64,000 nt of DNA from Lactococcus fujiensis JCM 16395 (lineage in GTDB: Bacteria; Bacillota; Bacilli; Lactobacillales; Streptococcaceae). Of this stretch, positions 9,805 through 17,832 are shown one piece after another. The stretch lies in NCBI RefSeq assembly GCF_002441655.1, contig NZ_JXJU01000001.1, positions 1 through 64,000 of the forward strand, read 5' to 3'. The notes under the pieces are model-generated. The model did not search any database, was not told the origin of the DNA, and saw only the letters and a program-made list of their open reading frames with translations. Both the position numbers and the translations under genes were made by a program. Every line of letters starts with the position of its first letter. Position 1 is the first letter of the stretch.

Positions 9805-9863
9805 TGATAGTATAAATCTCGAACGTTATGTATAAGTTTCCAATGGAAATATAAATACTATCA
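9805..9863. repeat. Nested inverted repeats between glyA and the lysozyme-like gene
   Basis: TGATAGTAT (9805-9813) pairs perfectly with ATACTATCA (9855-9863). Inside the loop, TTTCC-AAT-GGAAA (9837-9849) forms a second small dyad. There is no T-run, so it does not look like a simple terminator. It may be a protein-binding or RNA-processing element. Confidence 0.5.
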
Positions 9864-9884
9864 GAAAGAATCTAGGTAAGTGAT

Positions 9885-10487
9885 ATGTTAAAAAAATTCG
9901 TAAAATTAATCGTGCTTGTGCTCATTGTACTTGCCGGTTTTTACGTCTACCGCATCCATGAAAATGTAAAGCATGTGATGACTTACAAATCTGCTGTTGA
10001 GGCAAGTTTGAAGAAACAAGGGCTACAAGGGGATACAAACCTTGCTCTCGCGATAATTTATACTGAAACTAAAGGCAAAAGTACGGATATTATGCAGTCA
10101 AGTGAAAGTTTAACTGGTCAAAAAGATACGATTGGAACGGAATCCGAAAGTATTCAACAGGGACTTTTGAATTTGACCAAAGTATTGCAATATGCTGCCG
10201 ATAAAAATGTGGATGTATGGGCGGGCGTTCAAGCCTATAATTATGGGAAGAATTACATCGATTACATTGCAGAAAATGGTGGAAAAAATACATTAACCCT
10301 TTCGAAATCTTATTCACGTGACGTTGTAGCACCCAGTTTAGGAAATTCTACTGGAGCAACATATTATCACATTACATTAGATTCGCTTTGGTATAATCAG
10401 GGCAAACTCTACGTCAATGGAGGTAATATGTTTTATGCGCGTGAAGTTCGAATGAATATGTATCTTTTGAGATATTTAAATTGGTAA
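9885..10487 (+). CDS. Membrane-anchored lysozyme-like protein (PvaA-type)
   Basis: The N-terminal residues 1-24 form a signal anchor (KKFVKLIVLVLIVLAGFYVY). The rest is extracellular and matches the lysozyme-like fold of pneumococcal vaccine antigen A: ALAIIYTETKGKSTDIMQSSES, with the probable catalytic Glu in YTETKG near residue 58, then VQAYNYGKNYIDYI. Members are thought to cleave peptidoglycan glycan strands, often as a partner of cell-wall growth. A gene of this type also follows glyA in streptococci. It ends at a bidirectional terminator shared with acyP. Confidence 0.78.
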   Translation: MLKKFVKLIVLVLIVLAGFYVYRIHENVKHVMTYKSAVEASLKKQGLQGDTNLALAIIYTETKGKSTDIMQSSESLTGQKDTIGTESESIQQGLLNLTKVLQYAADKNVDVWAGVQAYNYGKNYIDYIAENGGKNTLTLSKSYSRDVVAPSLGNSTGATYYHITLDSLWYNQGKLYVNGGNMFYAREVRMNMYLLRYLNW

Positions 10488-10491
10488 AAAA

Positions 10492-10536
10492 AAACGACTA
10501 ATTTGTACAGTATTCTGGACATTCTAGTCGTTTTTT
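10492..10536. terminator. Bidirectional terminator between the lysozyme-like gene and acyP
   Basis: AACGACTA (10493-10500) pairs with TAGTCGTT (10525-10532), with A-rich flank on one side and T-run on the other, serving both convergent genes. Confidence 0.8.
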
Positions 10537-10540
10537 GTGT

Positions 10541-10834
10541 TTAAAAAGGTTGATATGAAACGGAGAAATCCGAAAAATCTTTAAAGGCAGCTGGGGTTGA
10601 CTCCAAGTATGTTACTTTTGCAAAAGGGCTTCGTTTTGGGCCTTGGCGAACTAACCACGTAAATTCTTGAAGCTTTTCAGAACTTTCTGATTGGGCAAAA
10701 ATCCCGACAGTACCATCGTCATTATTCCATACCCGACCATTGATTTGTCCAACTTGACTGGCCACTGAAATCACAAAGTAACGAAATCCAACGCCTTGAA
10801 CGCGCCCACTAACAATCATTTTAACTTTAATCAA
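10541..10834 (-). CDS. acyP: Acylphosphatase
   Basis: A small cytoplasmic enzyme that hydrolyses acyl phosphates. At 97 residues it is standard size. The phosphate-binding loop GRVQGVGFRYF (residues 10-20) contains the catalytic Arg, and the catalytic Asn is in RVWNNDDGTV near 35-44. GGAGGA lies just before the ATG. It is divergent from the TrmH-type methyltransferase gene, with a 387-bp gap between them. The physiological substrate is unknown for this family. Confidence 0.95.
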   Translation of the reverse strand: MIKVKMIVSGRVQGVGFRYFVISVASQVGQINGRVWNNDDGTVGIFAQSESSEKLQEFTWLVRQGPKRSPFAKVTYLESTPAAFKDFSDFSVSYQPF

Positions 10835-11221
10835 AATATTCCTCCTTAAAGTAAGACTTAAATTACTGAAAAGAAAAGATACAAGGATAAGAATAAATCA
10901 ATAGGCAAGATACTGATTTATTTCGACTTTCCCTAATTCTAATTTTAGGATTTCAGTGATGAAAAATCTAGTATTAGTTTGTGAATTTCCTTTGTAAGAA
11001 AACTCTTAAATAGCTTTTACTGATTGACCTTGAAATATTTCCATAAAATCTTATTTCTAAAATTATTGTATCATAATTCATGACCGATTAAGCCAGATTT
11101 TGAAGAAAGCTAGTTATTCGGGCACATTTGATGAATAAATTTAGCATAATTGTAATTTCACCATTGGATTCACGCCCTGTTTAATAGTAATTCTTTCAAA
11201 ATTTTCTGCTATAATTGATGT
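10835..11221. other. 387-bp gap between acyP and the TrmH-type gene
   Basis: AT-rich with no ORF that has both a start and a ribosome binding site. The right end carries the extended -10 box for the methyltransferase (11207-11215). The acyP promoter must lie in the left part, but I see no strong consensus. Confidence 0.6.
11207..11221 (+). promoter_or_regulatory. Promoter giving a leaderless transcript (TrmH-type gene)
   Basis: TGCTATAAT (11207-11215) is an extended -10. Only six bases separate it from the ATG at 11222, so transcription should begin at or next to the A of the start codon and no ribosome binding site fits. Confidence 0.7.
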
Positions 11222-11959
11222 ATGGAAATTATCACGTCAAGAGAAAATAAAAAAATCAAAGAATCCAGAAAACTATTGAGTCGGAAGGCAAGAAAACAAA
11301 CGGGCAAATATTTAATTGAAGGCTTTCATTTGCTGACTGAAGCAGTCAAGGCAGAAGTTGAAATTTTGGATGTCTTTGTCACAGCTGATAAGGTTGAAAA
11401 AATACCTGCAAGTGTAAAATATACCCTCGTATCAGATGAAGTTTTGAAAACTTTGACAGAGACCGGAAGCCCCCAAGGGTTAGTGGCAGTAGTCAAGCAA
11501 TCTGAAAATATTAAAATTAGCTTTCAAAAAGTACTTGTTTTAGAAAATGTTCAAGATCCTGGAAATGTTGGGACGATGATTCGAACTGCAGATGCGGCTG
11601 GATATGATGCTGTCTTTACAAGTTCAGATACAGCTGATATCTATAGTCCAAAAGTAATGCGGTCAATGCAAGGAAGTAATTTTCATTTACCCATTTTTGA
11701 TGGAATTGAGGCAGCTCTTTTATACGATGATTTAAAAACATCTGGTTTAGAAATATTAGTAACAACCTTATCAGACCAGTCTGTTTCCTACAAAAAAGTT
11801 CAATCAGAACGTTTTGCCTTGGTCATGGGCAATGAAGGAAACGGTGTCAGTGAAATGGCAATCGAAAAAGCAGACCAAATGGTTCACATTGACATGCCTG
11901 GGCAAGCTGAATCGCTGAATGTGGCTATTGCAGCAGGAATTCTCATGTTTACAATATGA
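11222..11959 (+). CDS. TrmH/SpoU-family RNA 2'-O-methyltransferase
   Basis: A SAM-dependent RNA ribose methyltransferase of 245 residues with an N-terminal substrate-binding domain (about 1-95) and a knotted SPOUT catalytic domain. Motif 1 is NVQDPGNVGTMIRTADAAG near 108-126, motif 2 is LVMGNEGNGVSE near 198-209, and motif 3 is MPGQAESLNVAIAAGI near 222-237. Family members methylate 23S rRNA or tRNA; the target is not evident here. The start codon is six bases after a -10 box, so the mRNA is probably leaderless. Proximity to acyP is common in Firmicutes. Confidence 0.88.
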   Translation: MEIITSRENKKIKESRKLLSRKARKQTGKYLIEGFHLLTEAVKAEVEILDVFVTADKVEKIPASVKYTLVSDEVLKTLTETGSPQGLVAVVKQSENIKISFQKVLVLENVQDPGNVGTMIRTADAAGYDAVFTSSDTADIYSPKVMRSMQGSNFHLPIFDGIEAALLYDDLKTSGLEILVTTLSDQSVSYKKVQSERFALVMGNEGNGVSEMAIEKADQMVHIDMPGQAESLNVAIAAGILMFTI

Positions 11960-12045
11960 CAGGCAGTGACCGAAAAATAAACTAATCAGCTAAGTTTGAT
12001 GCTTATCTTTAGTGATTTTCAAGGGTTTCCTTTTGGGAGGTTTGA

Positions 12046-12384
12046 ATGGGCAGAATAAATATATCCCTTCGAGCAATTATTGATCGGCCGGTCGGCTACA
12101 TTCATAATGGCACTGTGTATCAGCTGAATTATGGCTTTATTGAAGGCTTATTTGCTGGTGACGGGGAAGAGCAGGATGTCTACATTTTGTCACGAAAAGT
12201 GGAAAATCTGGTCCCTCTATCATCTTTTGAAGGCGTTTTGTATGCCATAATCCATCGACTTAATGATGTTGAAGATAAGTGGGGTTTGACAACGGACGCA
12301 GAAGACTTCACTAGTGAAGAAATTGCAAAGGCTACTTTCTTTCAAGAACAGTATTTTACGTCCAAAATAGAATTAATCAATTAA
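12046..12384 (+). CDS. Short inorganic-pyrophosphatase-like protein
   Basis: A 112-residue protein with GGGAGG before the ATG. RPVGYIHNGTVYQLNYGF (residues 14-31) followed by EGLFAGDGEEQDVYIL (33-48) resembles the core of type I soluble pyrophosphatases (YGYIP..., DGDPLD). The D-G-x-x-x-D metal pair is retained, but the protein is about 60 residues shorter than true enzymes and lacks the other acidic metal ligands at their usual places. Similar short members occur in Firmicutes. I infer a phosphate- or metal-related role but not proven pyrophosphatase activity. It converges on the broken exporter at a shared terminator. Confidence 0.62.
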   Translation: MGRINISLRAIIDRPVGYIHNGTVYQLNYGFIEGLFAGDGEEQDVYILSRKVENLVPLSSFEGVLYAIIHRLNDVEDKWGLTTDAEDFTSEEIAKATFFQEQYFTSKIELIN

Positions 12385-12409
12385 AAAACTGTCAGAAATG
12401 ACAGTTTTT
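12384..12409. terminator. Bidirectional terminator (TGTCA-type stem)
   Basis: AAAAACTGTCA and TGACAGTTTTT form an 11-bp perfect stem around GAAA. It serves the pyrophosphatase-like gene and, on the other strand, the exporter pseudogene. Confidence 0.88.
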
Positions 12410-13934
12410 ATTTCGTGTTTAACTTGCTACTTAAAAAGAAAGTTGGGAAAATAATCAGCACAAGCACAAAACAGCTGACTGCAAAGCCTGATTGATAAGC
12501 ATGTAGGGTGACGATTTTACTTGCCTGTGCAAGCGCCCTGACTTTGATGGCAGTAAATGGGAGAGAATTCGTTGAAGTAGAGTTCATTAATTTGTTGAGG
12601 CTGTTTGTAACTTGTCCGGCAAGCTGACTTGTAATGACACTTGTCACCACAGCTGAAATAATCGCAGAGCCAAAACTGGATCCCAAATTTTGAATAATCC
12701 GATTTCCAACTGATGCTGCAGCTATATCTTTTGATTTCAGTCCAATAAAAATATCAGTCATCATTGGCATGATAAGCCCACCTACACCTATTCCTCTGAC
12801 AAATAAAACAAGTCCTATCCAGTATAAATTTGTTGAATCACCAGCAATGACAAGAGGGAAAGTTCCCAATAATGTGATAAAAAGGCTGACAAGAACAACA
12901 GGGCGGGCACCGAATCGGTCAATGGCTTTTCCCAATAAAGGACGAGCGATAAGCATACCAATTCCTTGAGGAATCAACATGAGCGCTGCATCAATCGTCG
13001 ATAAACTTCGTGTGTTTTGAAAAAAAAGTGGGAGTAAAAGCATAGGACCATTGGAGGCAATTCCGGCGAGAAAGACAGCAATATTTGCCGCAGTAAAATT
13101 TTTTACTTTAAAAAAATGGAGCGGTAGGACAGTTTCATTATCCTTCAAGTGATTATAAATTCCATAGATGATAAAGACCAATAATCCTAAACTGGAAAAT
13201 AAAAGCATTGGGGAATTAAAAAAGTGGCTTGCATTATCTGATCCCTTCATCAACCCATAAATTAGGCCAGTTGACCCCAACGCCAATAAAAGTGTTCCAA
13301 TCCAATCTAAGCGACTCTCTGGATTCATGGGATCAAAATCTTGAAGAAAAAACAGATTAAGTAAAACTGTAATAACCACGATGGGAATGTTGACAAAAAA
13401 TATCCAGTGCCAATCAGCATATTGGACGAGAAGGCCACCTAAAACAGGTCCAATAATTGGTCCCAGAATTAATGGTGTGCTGACAACAGCAATGAGTTAA
13501 CCCAACTTGTCTTTCGGGGCAATTTTCATTAATAAAGTCGACATCAAAAGCGTGACAAATCCTGCAGAGAATCCTTGGATTGCTCTGAAAAAAATAAAAC
13601 TTTGGATGTTCCATGCTAAGCCTGAGAACATTGAGAAGAGACCAAAAGCGATTGTTGCAACTTGAAGCACAATTTTCCCATTAAAGTGATTGACGAAGAA
13701 GCCACAAACTGGTATTGCAACGGCGAGTGCAAGAACGTACCCCGTGATTGCCCATTGAATCATGTTTAAAGAAGTATTAAGGTCGATTTGTAGCTTATTG
13801 ATTGCTATATTGACCATTGTTGAATCTAACATGGGTGCTAGTGCTCCAAAAGCAAGTACCCAGGCTGAACGAACAATATCCTGAGGTAGTTTCTCTGTTT
13901 TAATTTTTAATTTCTTCATTATTTCTTCTTTCAT
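12408..13934 (-). pseudogene. EmrB/QacA (DHA2) multidrug exporter broken by an in-frame stop
   Basis: Read without interruption this is a 508-codon, 14-helix MFS drug exporter of normal length. The N-terminal part (to 13500) has LAFGALAPMLDSTMVNIAI and ends IAPKDKLG. A TAA at 13497-13499 then stops it at codon 146, and the same frame continues as LIAVVSTPLILGPIIGPVLGG, which is antiporter motif C in helix 5. A Gln (CAA) or similar codon is expected at this position, so one base change explains the defect. A GTG at 13379 could only start a fragment lacking five helices. The promoter, both operators and the divergent TetR gene are all intact, suggesting recent inactivation or an assembly error. 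Confidence 0.88.
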
Positions 13935-13953
13935 AAGATACGTTTTGTATCTT
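13935..13953. promoter_or_regulatory. TetR operator 1
   Basis: AAGATAC-GTTTT-GTATCTT, a 7-bp perfect dyad directly before the exporter start codon and downstream of its -10 box. It would block early transcription or translation initiation when bound. Confidence 0.75.
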
Positions 13954-13963
13954 TATGGTGAAA

Positions 13964-13992
13964 ATTATACACTTGATGATGAACGTTGTCAA
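13964..13992 (-). promoter_or_regulatory. Consensus sigma-A promoter of the exporter
   Basis: On the minus strand TTGACA (13992-13987), a 17-base spacer and TATAAT (13969-13964). It lies between the two operator copies. Confidence 0.85.
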
Positions 13993-13997
13993 TAATA

Positions 13998-14014
13998 AAA
14001 TACATTTTGTATCT
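13998..14014. promoter_or_regulatory. TetR operator 2
   Basis: AAATAC-ATTTT-GTATCT repeats operator 1 with minor changes. It sits just upstream of the exporter -35 box and just upstream of the regulator's own promoter. Confidence 0.72.
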
Positions 14015-14021
14015 AAAAAAA

Positions 14022-14050
14022 TTGATTAAATCAAAAAAGCACGATATAAT
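14022..14050 (+). promoter_or_regulatory. Promoter of the TetR gene
   Basis: TTGATT (14022-14027), 17-base spacer, TATAAT (14045-14050). The regulator is therefore transcribed divergently from the exporter, with operator 2 between the two promoters. Confidence 0.8.
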
Positions 14051-14089
14051 AATAGTAATTTGAATCAGTAACCTAAGAAAAGGGAAAAT

Positions 14090-14689
14090 ATGCCAAAACA
14101 AGAACGAAGAAGACGTGGTGAAGTACTTATTTCAGCCATATACGAGGCGACAATTGAAATTTTAGAGCAGAAGGGTTACGAGGCAGTCACTTTTCAAAAT
14201 GTAGCACGTCAAGCCCACACTACTCGAAGCGTCATTTATCGTTATTGGGATGATCCCTTTCATCTGATTTACGAGGCATCTTTGCAGCATATGAAAAAAA
14301 ATAGTAACTGGCAAGGGCCAATGATTGACCATGAATTCAATTCAGGTGCCTTAAGGACAGATTTATGGAATATGATGCAACAATTAAAAGAAAATGCCAC
14401 CTTTTTTCCAAAGAATTTCTTGACTTTCCTACATTTTGAACAAATTCAAGGAAAACGAACGCTTGAACATTTGCTACCAGAAGTTCAACAATCAAATCTC
14501 ATCATTATCGAACGAATTTTAGCTCGAGCCCAAGAAAGGGGAGAGGCACGAGAACATATTGGACAAACCGCTAAAATGTTACCTTTTCAAATTTCGAGAT
14601 ACCATTTGCTTGTTGATAATCAAATTATAAGTAATGACAATATAAAAAAGATTGTAGATGAAGTTCTTCTCCCACTTTATAAAAAATAA
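14090..14689 (+). CDS. TetR-family transcriptional regulator
   Basis: A 199-residue repressor with an N-terminal helix-turn-helix: AIYEATIEILEQKGYEAVTF then VARQAHTTRSVIYRYWDD (about residues 17-55). The C-terminal ligand domain is variable, with several aromatic residues (FFPKNFLTFLHFEQ). The divergent exporter and two matching dyads in the shared region make it the likely local repressor, released by an exporter substrate; the ligand is unknown. Because the exporter now has a stop codon, the regulator may have no functional target left here. Confidence 0.88.
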   Translation: MPKQERRRRGEVLISAIYEATIEILEQKGYEAVTFQNVARQAHTTRSVIYRYWDDPFHLIYEASLQHMKKNSNWQGPMIDHEFNSGALRTDLWNMMQQLKENATFFPKNFLTFLHFEQIQGKRTLEHLLPEVQQSNLIIIERILARAQERGEAREHIGQTAKMLPFQISRYHLLVDNQIISNDNIKKIVDEVLLPLYKK

Positions 14690-14714
14690 AAAAACAGGCA
14701 AAGCCTGTTTTTTT
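14688..14714. terminator. Bidirectional terminator between tetR and flavodoxin
   Basis: AAAACAGGC-AAA-GCCTGTTTT with A-rich and T-rich flanks. Confidence 0.9.
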
Positions 14715-14731
14715 ATTGGTAATCTTCGAAA

Positions 14732-15178
14732 TTATAAATCAAAATGTGAGGCAAGTGTTTCAGCGAAAGTCTCAAGATTTTCCTCATCCTCATCCTCGGG
14801 TGCTAAATCAACACGTACGAGTTCGGCACCTTTAGTGGCACCTGTCAACAATAAGCGAGCCTCAAACATGTCAACACAAACGCAGAAATCATCATAGAAT
14901 GTATCGCCAGAACCGAAGCAACCAAAAACCTTACCTGTTAAATCAATATCCTCTAAATCCTCATAAAGATCAACAATCTCATCTGGAAGTTCTCCATCAT
15001 CATAAGTATAAGTGCCAATTGCAATTAAGTCGGCATCTTCAAGGTCAGATGCATCCACGGATGAGCATTCGTCACATTCAACTTCAAAACCGAGTTCTTC
15101 AAGTTTATCAGCTACAATATCCGCACAAGCCTCTGTATTACCAGTCATACTTGCATAAACAATTTTTGCTAAAGCCAT
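14732..15178 (-). CDS. Flavodoxin
   Basis: A short-chain flavodoxin of 148 residues, a soluble low-potential FMN electron carrier. The FMN phosphate loop is SMTGNTEA (residues 10-17), the first isoalloxazine loop is GTYTYDDGELPD, and the second is CFGSGDTFYDDFC. The protein is extremely acidic, as is usual. AGAGGA precedes the ATG. An extended -10 box TGGTATAAT is at 15248-15240 on the minus strand. Typical partners are pyruvate-formate lyase or ribonucleotide reductase activating enzymes, but none are adjacent. Confidence 0.95.
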   Translation of the reverse strand: MALAKIVYASMTGNTEACADIVADKLEELGFEVECDECSSVDASDLEDADLIAIGTYTYDDGELPDEIVDLYEDLEDIDLTGKVFGCFGSGDTFYDDFCVCVDMFEARLLLTGATKGAELVRVDLAPEDEDEENLETFAETLASHFDL

Positions 15179-15547
15179 AATTTTATCCTCTTATTAATTC
15201 ATTTAATCGACTTATTGATCAGAATGATGTCTTAACCAAATTATACCAAGTTTTTCAAAAAAAATCACAAGATAACCAAGTCGAGTTGATAAAAATGAAG
15301 CCAGTAAGTGGTTGCAATTGATAAATAGAAAAAGTCTTCTGTTTTATGGTAAAATAAAGTGTATTTAAAAAAAATAAGTTTTGAAAAGGCCCATGATTTT
15401 TTGAAAATGACTTAGCAAGTATTTTCATAAATACTACTTGAATGAGTTGTAAACCCTATCTTCAATTAAAGTATGTGTCACTTCAGAAAATAAAATTTAG
15501 TCTGTTTTAAAACAGAGAAAAGAAATAAAAGAAAGAAGTAATTAATC
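15179..15547. other. 369-bp gap between flavodoxin and map
   Basis: No convincing gene. It contains the flavodoxin promoter at 15240-15248 (minus strand), a TAAAAT -10-like box at 15350-15355 and a perfect 16-bp palindrome TCTGTTTTAAAACAGA at 15501-15516 shortly before map. Confidence 0.6.
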
Positions 15548-16405
15548 TTGATTACACTTAAATCGGCTCGTGAAATCGAACAAATGCAACGCTCATGTGA
15601 TATTTTAGCAGGAATTCATATTGGACTCCGCGACCTTATTAAACCAGGGATTGACATGTGGGAAATTGAAGAATATGTTCGGAAAGTTTGTAAAGAAAAA
15701 AACGTTATCCCAATGCAAATCGGTGTAGATGGTGCAATGATGGATTATCCATACGCAACTTGTTGTTGTTTAAATGATGAAGTTGCACATAGTTTTCCTC
15801 GTCATCAAACGTTGAAAGATGGAGACCTTATCAAAGTGGACATGGTTCTAGGACTTATCGAAGACGACTATGCTGACATGAAAAAAGTTGATTTTAACGA
15901 CACAAAGAAAATGAAAGCGATCATGGAAGGGTTCCGTGGGGGAGTAGCTGATTCATGTTGGGCATATGCAGTTGGTGAAGCACCAAAAGAAGTCACAGAC
16001 TTGATGGATGTGACACGTGAATGCCTTTACCGTGGGATTGAAGCGGCTCAAGTTGGGAATCGTATTGGTGATATTGGCGCGGCAATTCAAGAGTATGCTG
16101 AGGGACTTGGATACGGTGTTGTTCGTGACCTATGTGGACACGGCGTTGGTCCCACAATGCATGAAGAGCCTTTGATTCCTCACTTTGGTAAAGCTGGTCG
16201 TGGCCTTCGTTTGCGTGAAGGAATGGTCATCACTGTTGAACCAATGATTAATACTGGGACATGGCAAGTTGTCGAAGATGAAGAAACAGGCTGGGGATTT
16301 AAAACGCGCGATGGTGGCCTTTCTTGTCAATACGAACATCAATTTGTTATCACAAAAGATGGCCCTCGTATCCTAACTTCTCAAGGAGAAGAACGGACTT
16401 ACTGA
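15548..16405 (+). CDS. map: Methionine aminopeptidase, type I
   Basis: Removes the N-terminal Met from nascent proteins using a dinuclear metal centre. Metal-binding segments are VDMVLGLIEDDYADM (two Asp), CGHGVGPTMHEEP (His), TVEPMI (Glu) and CQYEHQF (Glu). The 285-residue length and the insert around FNDTKKMKAIMEGFRGGV are typical of streptococcal and lactococcal enzymes, longer than the 264-residue E. coli form. The TTG start has AGAAAG upstream. A 16-bp palindrome lies 30 bases before the start. It is followed at 22 bp by the YihY-like gene, likely cotranscribed. Confidence 0.95.
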   Translation: MITLKSAREIEQMQRSCDILAGIHIGLRDLIKPGIDMWEIEEYVRKVCKEKNVIPMQIGVDGAMMDYPYATCCCLNDEVAHSFPRHQTLKDGDLIKVDMVLGLIEDDYADMKKVDFNDTKKMKAIMEGFRGGVADSCWAYAVGEAPKEVTDLMDVTRECLYRGIEAAQVGNRIGDIGAAIQEYAEGLGYGVVRDLCGHGVGPTMHEEPLIPHFGKAGRGLRLREGMVITVEPMINTGTWQVVEDEETGWGFKTRDGGLSCQYEHQFVITKDGPRILTSQGEERTY

Positions 16406-16427
16406 TAATAAATAAGAGAGGGGAGCA

Positions 16428-17327
16428 ATGAAAAAGTATCTTAAGCCTATTGGTCAGTGGTCAAACACTTTCCTAAAATTCTTTAAGAGTTCGGAAATGA
16501 GTCTATCTTCTATAGCCGTTGCATATTATCTCCTGCTTTCTCTTTTTCCAATGCTGTTGATCATCGGAAATGCACTTCCATTTTTTCACATTAATGTAGG
16601 AACTGTGTTAGATTTTCTTAGCCGAAATTTGCCGAAACAATTATATGATAGTCTGGCAACAATCATTGAAAATATCTTAAATAATCCGAATACAAGTTTG
16701 CTCTGGCTTTCCATTTTGGCAGGTTTATGGACATTTTCAAGAGCTTTAGCAGCTTTACAGATGTCAATGAATAAGTCTTATGAAGTATCCAATCATCGCG
16801 ATTTTATTGTCAGCCGGATTGTTGGAATGGCTTCTGGGGTAGCTATCTTTCTCTTTCTTTATTTATCAATTGCCTTGTCAACCTTTGGTCAGATCATTTT
16901 AGAAAATGTCCACAGAACTTTTCCATTTGATGACGGTTTATATCAGACGTTGCATAATATGACACTCCCAGCAGTAGCAACGGCGACTTTTTTGAGTTTA
17001 ATGTTGCTTTACTATCTATTGCCGAATGTTAAAATAAAAAAATTACGTTATACTTTACCTGGTACAATTTTTTCAACCTTAATTTTAGTCTTTTTTATAA
17101 ATTTAATTGCAAAGTATGTCAATTTTGCACTTCGTCAAGTCAATGACTTTAAGGTGATTGGTTCGCTTGTAATTTTTGCTCTCATGATCTGGTTTATTTT
17201 TATTGCACGAATTCTGATTACAGGTTCAATTTTAAATGCAACCTATCAAAGCATGCGAGAAGGAAAAATTGAGACACGGCGTGGTGAAATTGTTGAAATC
17301 ATTAAGGATATCCGAAAAGATAATTAA
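16428..17327 (+). CDS. YihY/UPF0761-family inner membrane protein
   Basis: A 299-residue integral membrane protein with about six helices, opening with SSIAVAYYLLLSLFPMLLIIGNALPFF (the family's first-helix block, here shown as part of residues 27-53) and later GLWTFSRALAALQMSMNKSYEV. The old annotation 'ribonuclease BN' is wrong for this family, and its function remains unclear. The cytoplasmic C-terminus is charged. GAGGGGAG precedes the ATG. It ends at a strong terminator whose T-run faces that of gtrA. Confidence 0.88.
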   Translation: MKKYLKPIGQWSNTFLKFFKSSEMSLSSIAVAYYLLLSLFPMLLIIGNALPFFHINVGTVLDFLSRNLPKQLYDSLATIIENILNNPNTSLLWLSILAGLWTFSRALAALQMSMNKSYEVSNHRDFIVSRIVGMASGVAIFLFLYLSIALSTFGQIILENVHRTFPFDDGLYQTLHNMTLPAVATATFLSLMLLYYLLPNVKIKKLRYTLPGTIFSTLILVFFINLIAKYVNFALRQVNDFKVIGSLVIFALMIWFIFIARILITGSILNATYQSMREGKIETRRGEIVEIIKDIRKDN

Positions 17328-17328
17328 T

Positions 17329-17357
17329 AGTCTTGCATTGCAAGGCTTTTTTTTTTT
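17329..17357 (+). terminator. Terminator of the YihY-like gene
   Basis: GTCTTGC-ATT-GCAAGGC followed by 12 T. The next bases are a run of A, which is the T-run of the opposing gtrA terminator. Confidence 0.9.
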
Positions 17358-17385
17358 CAAAAAAAAAAAACGAACGATCACGTTC
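17357..17385 (-). terminator. Terminator of gtrA
   Basis: On the minus strand GAACG-TGAT-CGTTC followed by a 12-base T-run. Confidence 0.88.
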
Positions 17386-17388
17386 ATT

Positions 17389-17832
17389 TTATTTTTTTCG
17401 AAAGACTAAAAATTTAGAGTAGAAATAATTGAGTAAGATGTTGAGAATTTGAATAAAAAGTGAGAAGACAAGCATGGTTTTATCAAAACTTAAATGGAAC
17501 AAATTCATCAAAATACTTGGATGGACATCCCCAAACCACCACTTTAAAACAATTGCAAGGACCATAAAAATGACACGACCAGCAGCAAAATTTAGAAAAT
17601 CAAGGAAGACGTGGTTGCTTTCATGCTCGAACACCCATTTTTTGTTGGTATAAAAGGCAAAAATTATTGAAACAATCTGACCAATTGCTTCGGAAATAGC
17701 TGCTTTTCCGGAGACGTTCTTGAGGATTGCCAGACTTCCATACATGAAAATGTAATAAACAAGCGTTGTAAGAACACCAAATACAAGGTACTTAAAAGCC
17801 TCTGTTTCGGTGAAGGATCTGATTCTTTTCAT
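17389..17832 (-). CDS. GtrA-family membrane protein
   Basis: A four-helix membrane protein of 147 residues, thought to move lipid-linked sugars or take part in cell-surface polysaccharide synthesis. It begins MKRIRSFTETEAFKYLVFGV with the family block FGVLTTLVYYIFM and later FYTNKKWVFEHE. A TTG 36 bases upstream would extend the frame, but that TTG is part of a perfect -35 box (TTGACA, 17868-17863) with TATAAT at 17844-17839. The real start is therefore the ATG at 17832-17830, six bases after the -10, making the transcript leaderless. Confidence 0.88.
   Translation of the reverse strand: MKRIRSFTETEAFKYLVFGVLTTLVYYIFMYGSLAILKNVSGKAAISEAIGQIVSIIFAFYTNKKWVFEHESNHVFLDFLNFAAGRVIFMVLAIVLKWWFGDVHPSILMNLFHLSFDKTMLVFSLFIQILNILLNYFYSKFLVFRKK

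Noticed and set aside
9812-9828. TCTCGAACGTT after glyA as a PurR box.
   Set aside because: Three mismatches to the lactococcal PurBox core, and it is downstream rather than upstream of glyA.
12408-13379. The 3' part of the broken exporter as an independent transporter gene.
   Set aside because: It lacks the first five helices, starts at an internal GTG without a binding site and is in the same frame as the upstream part.
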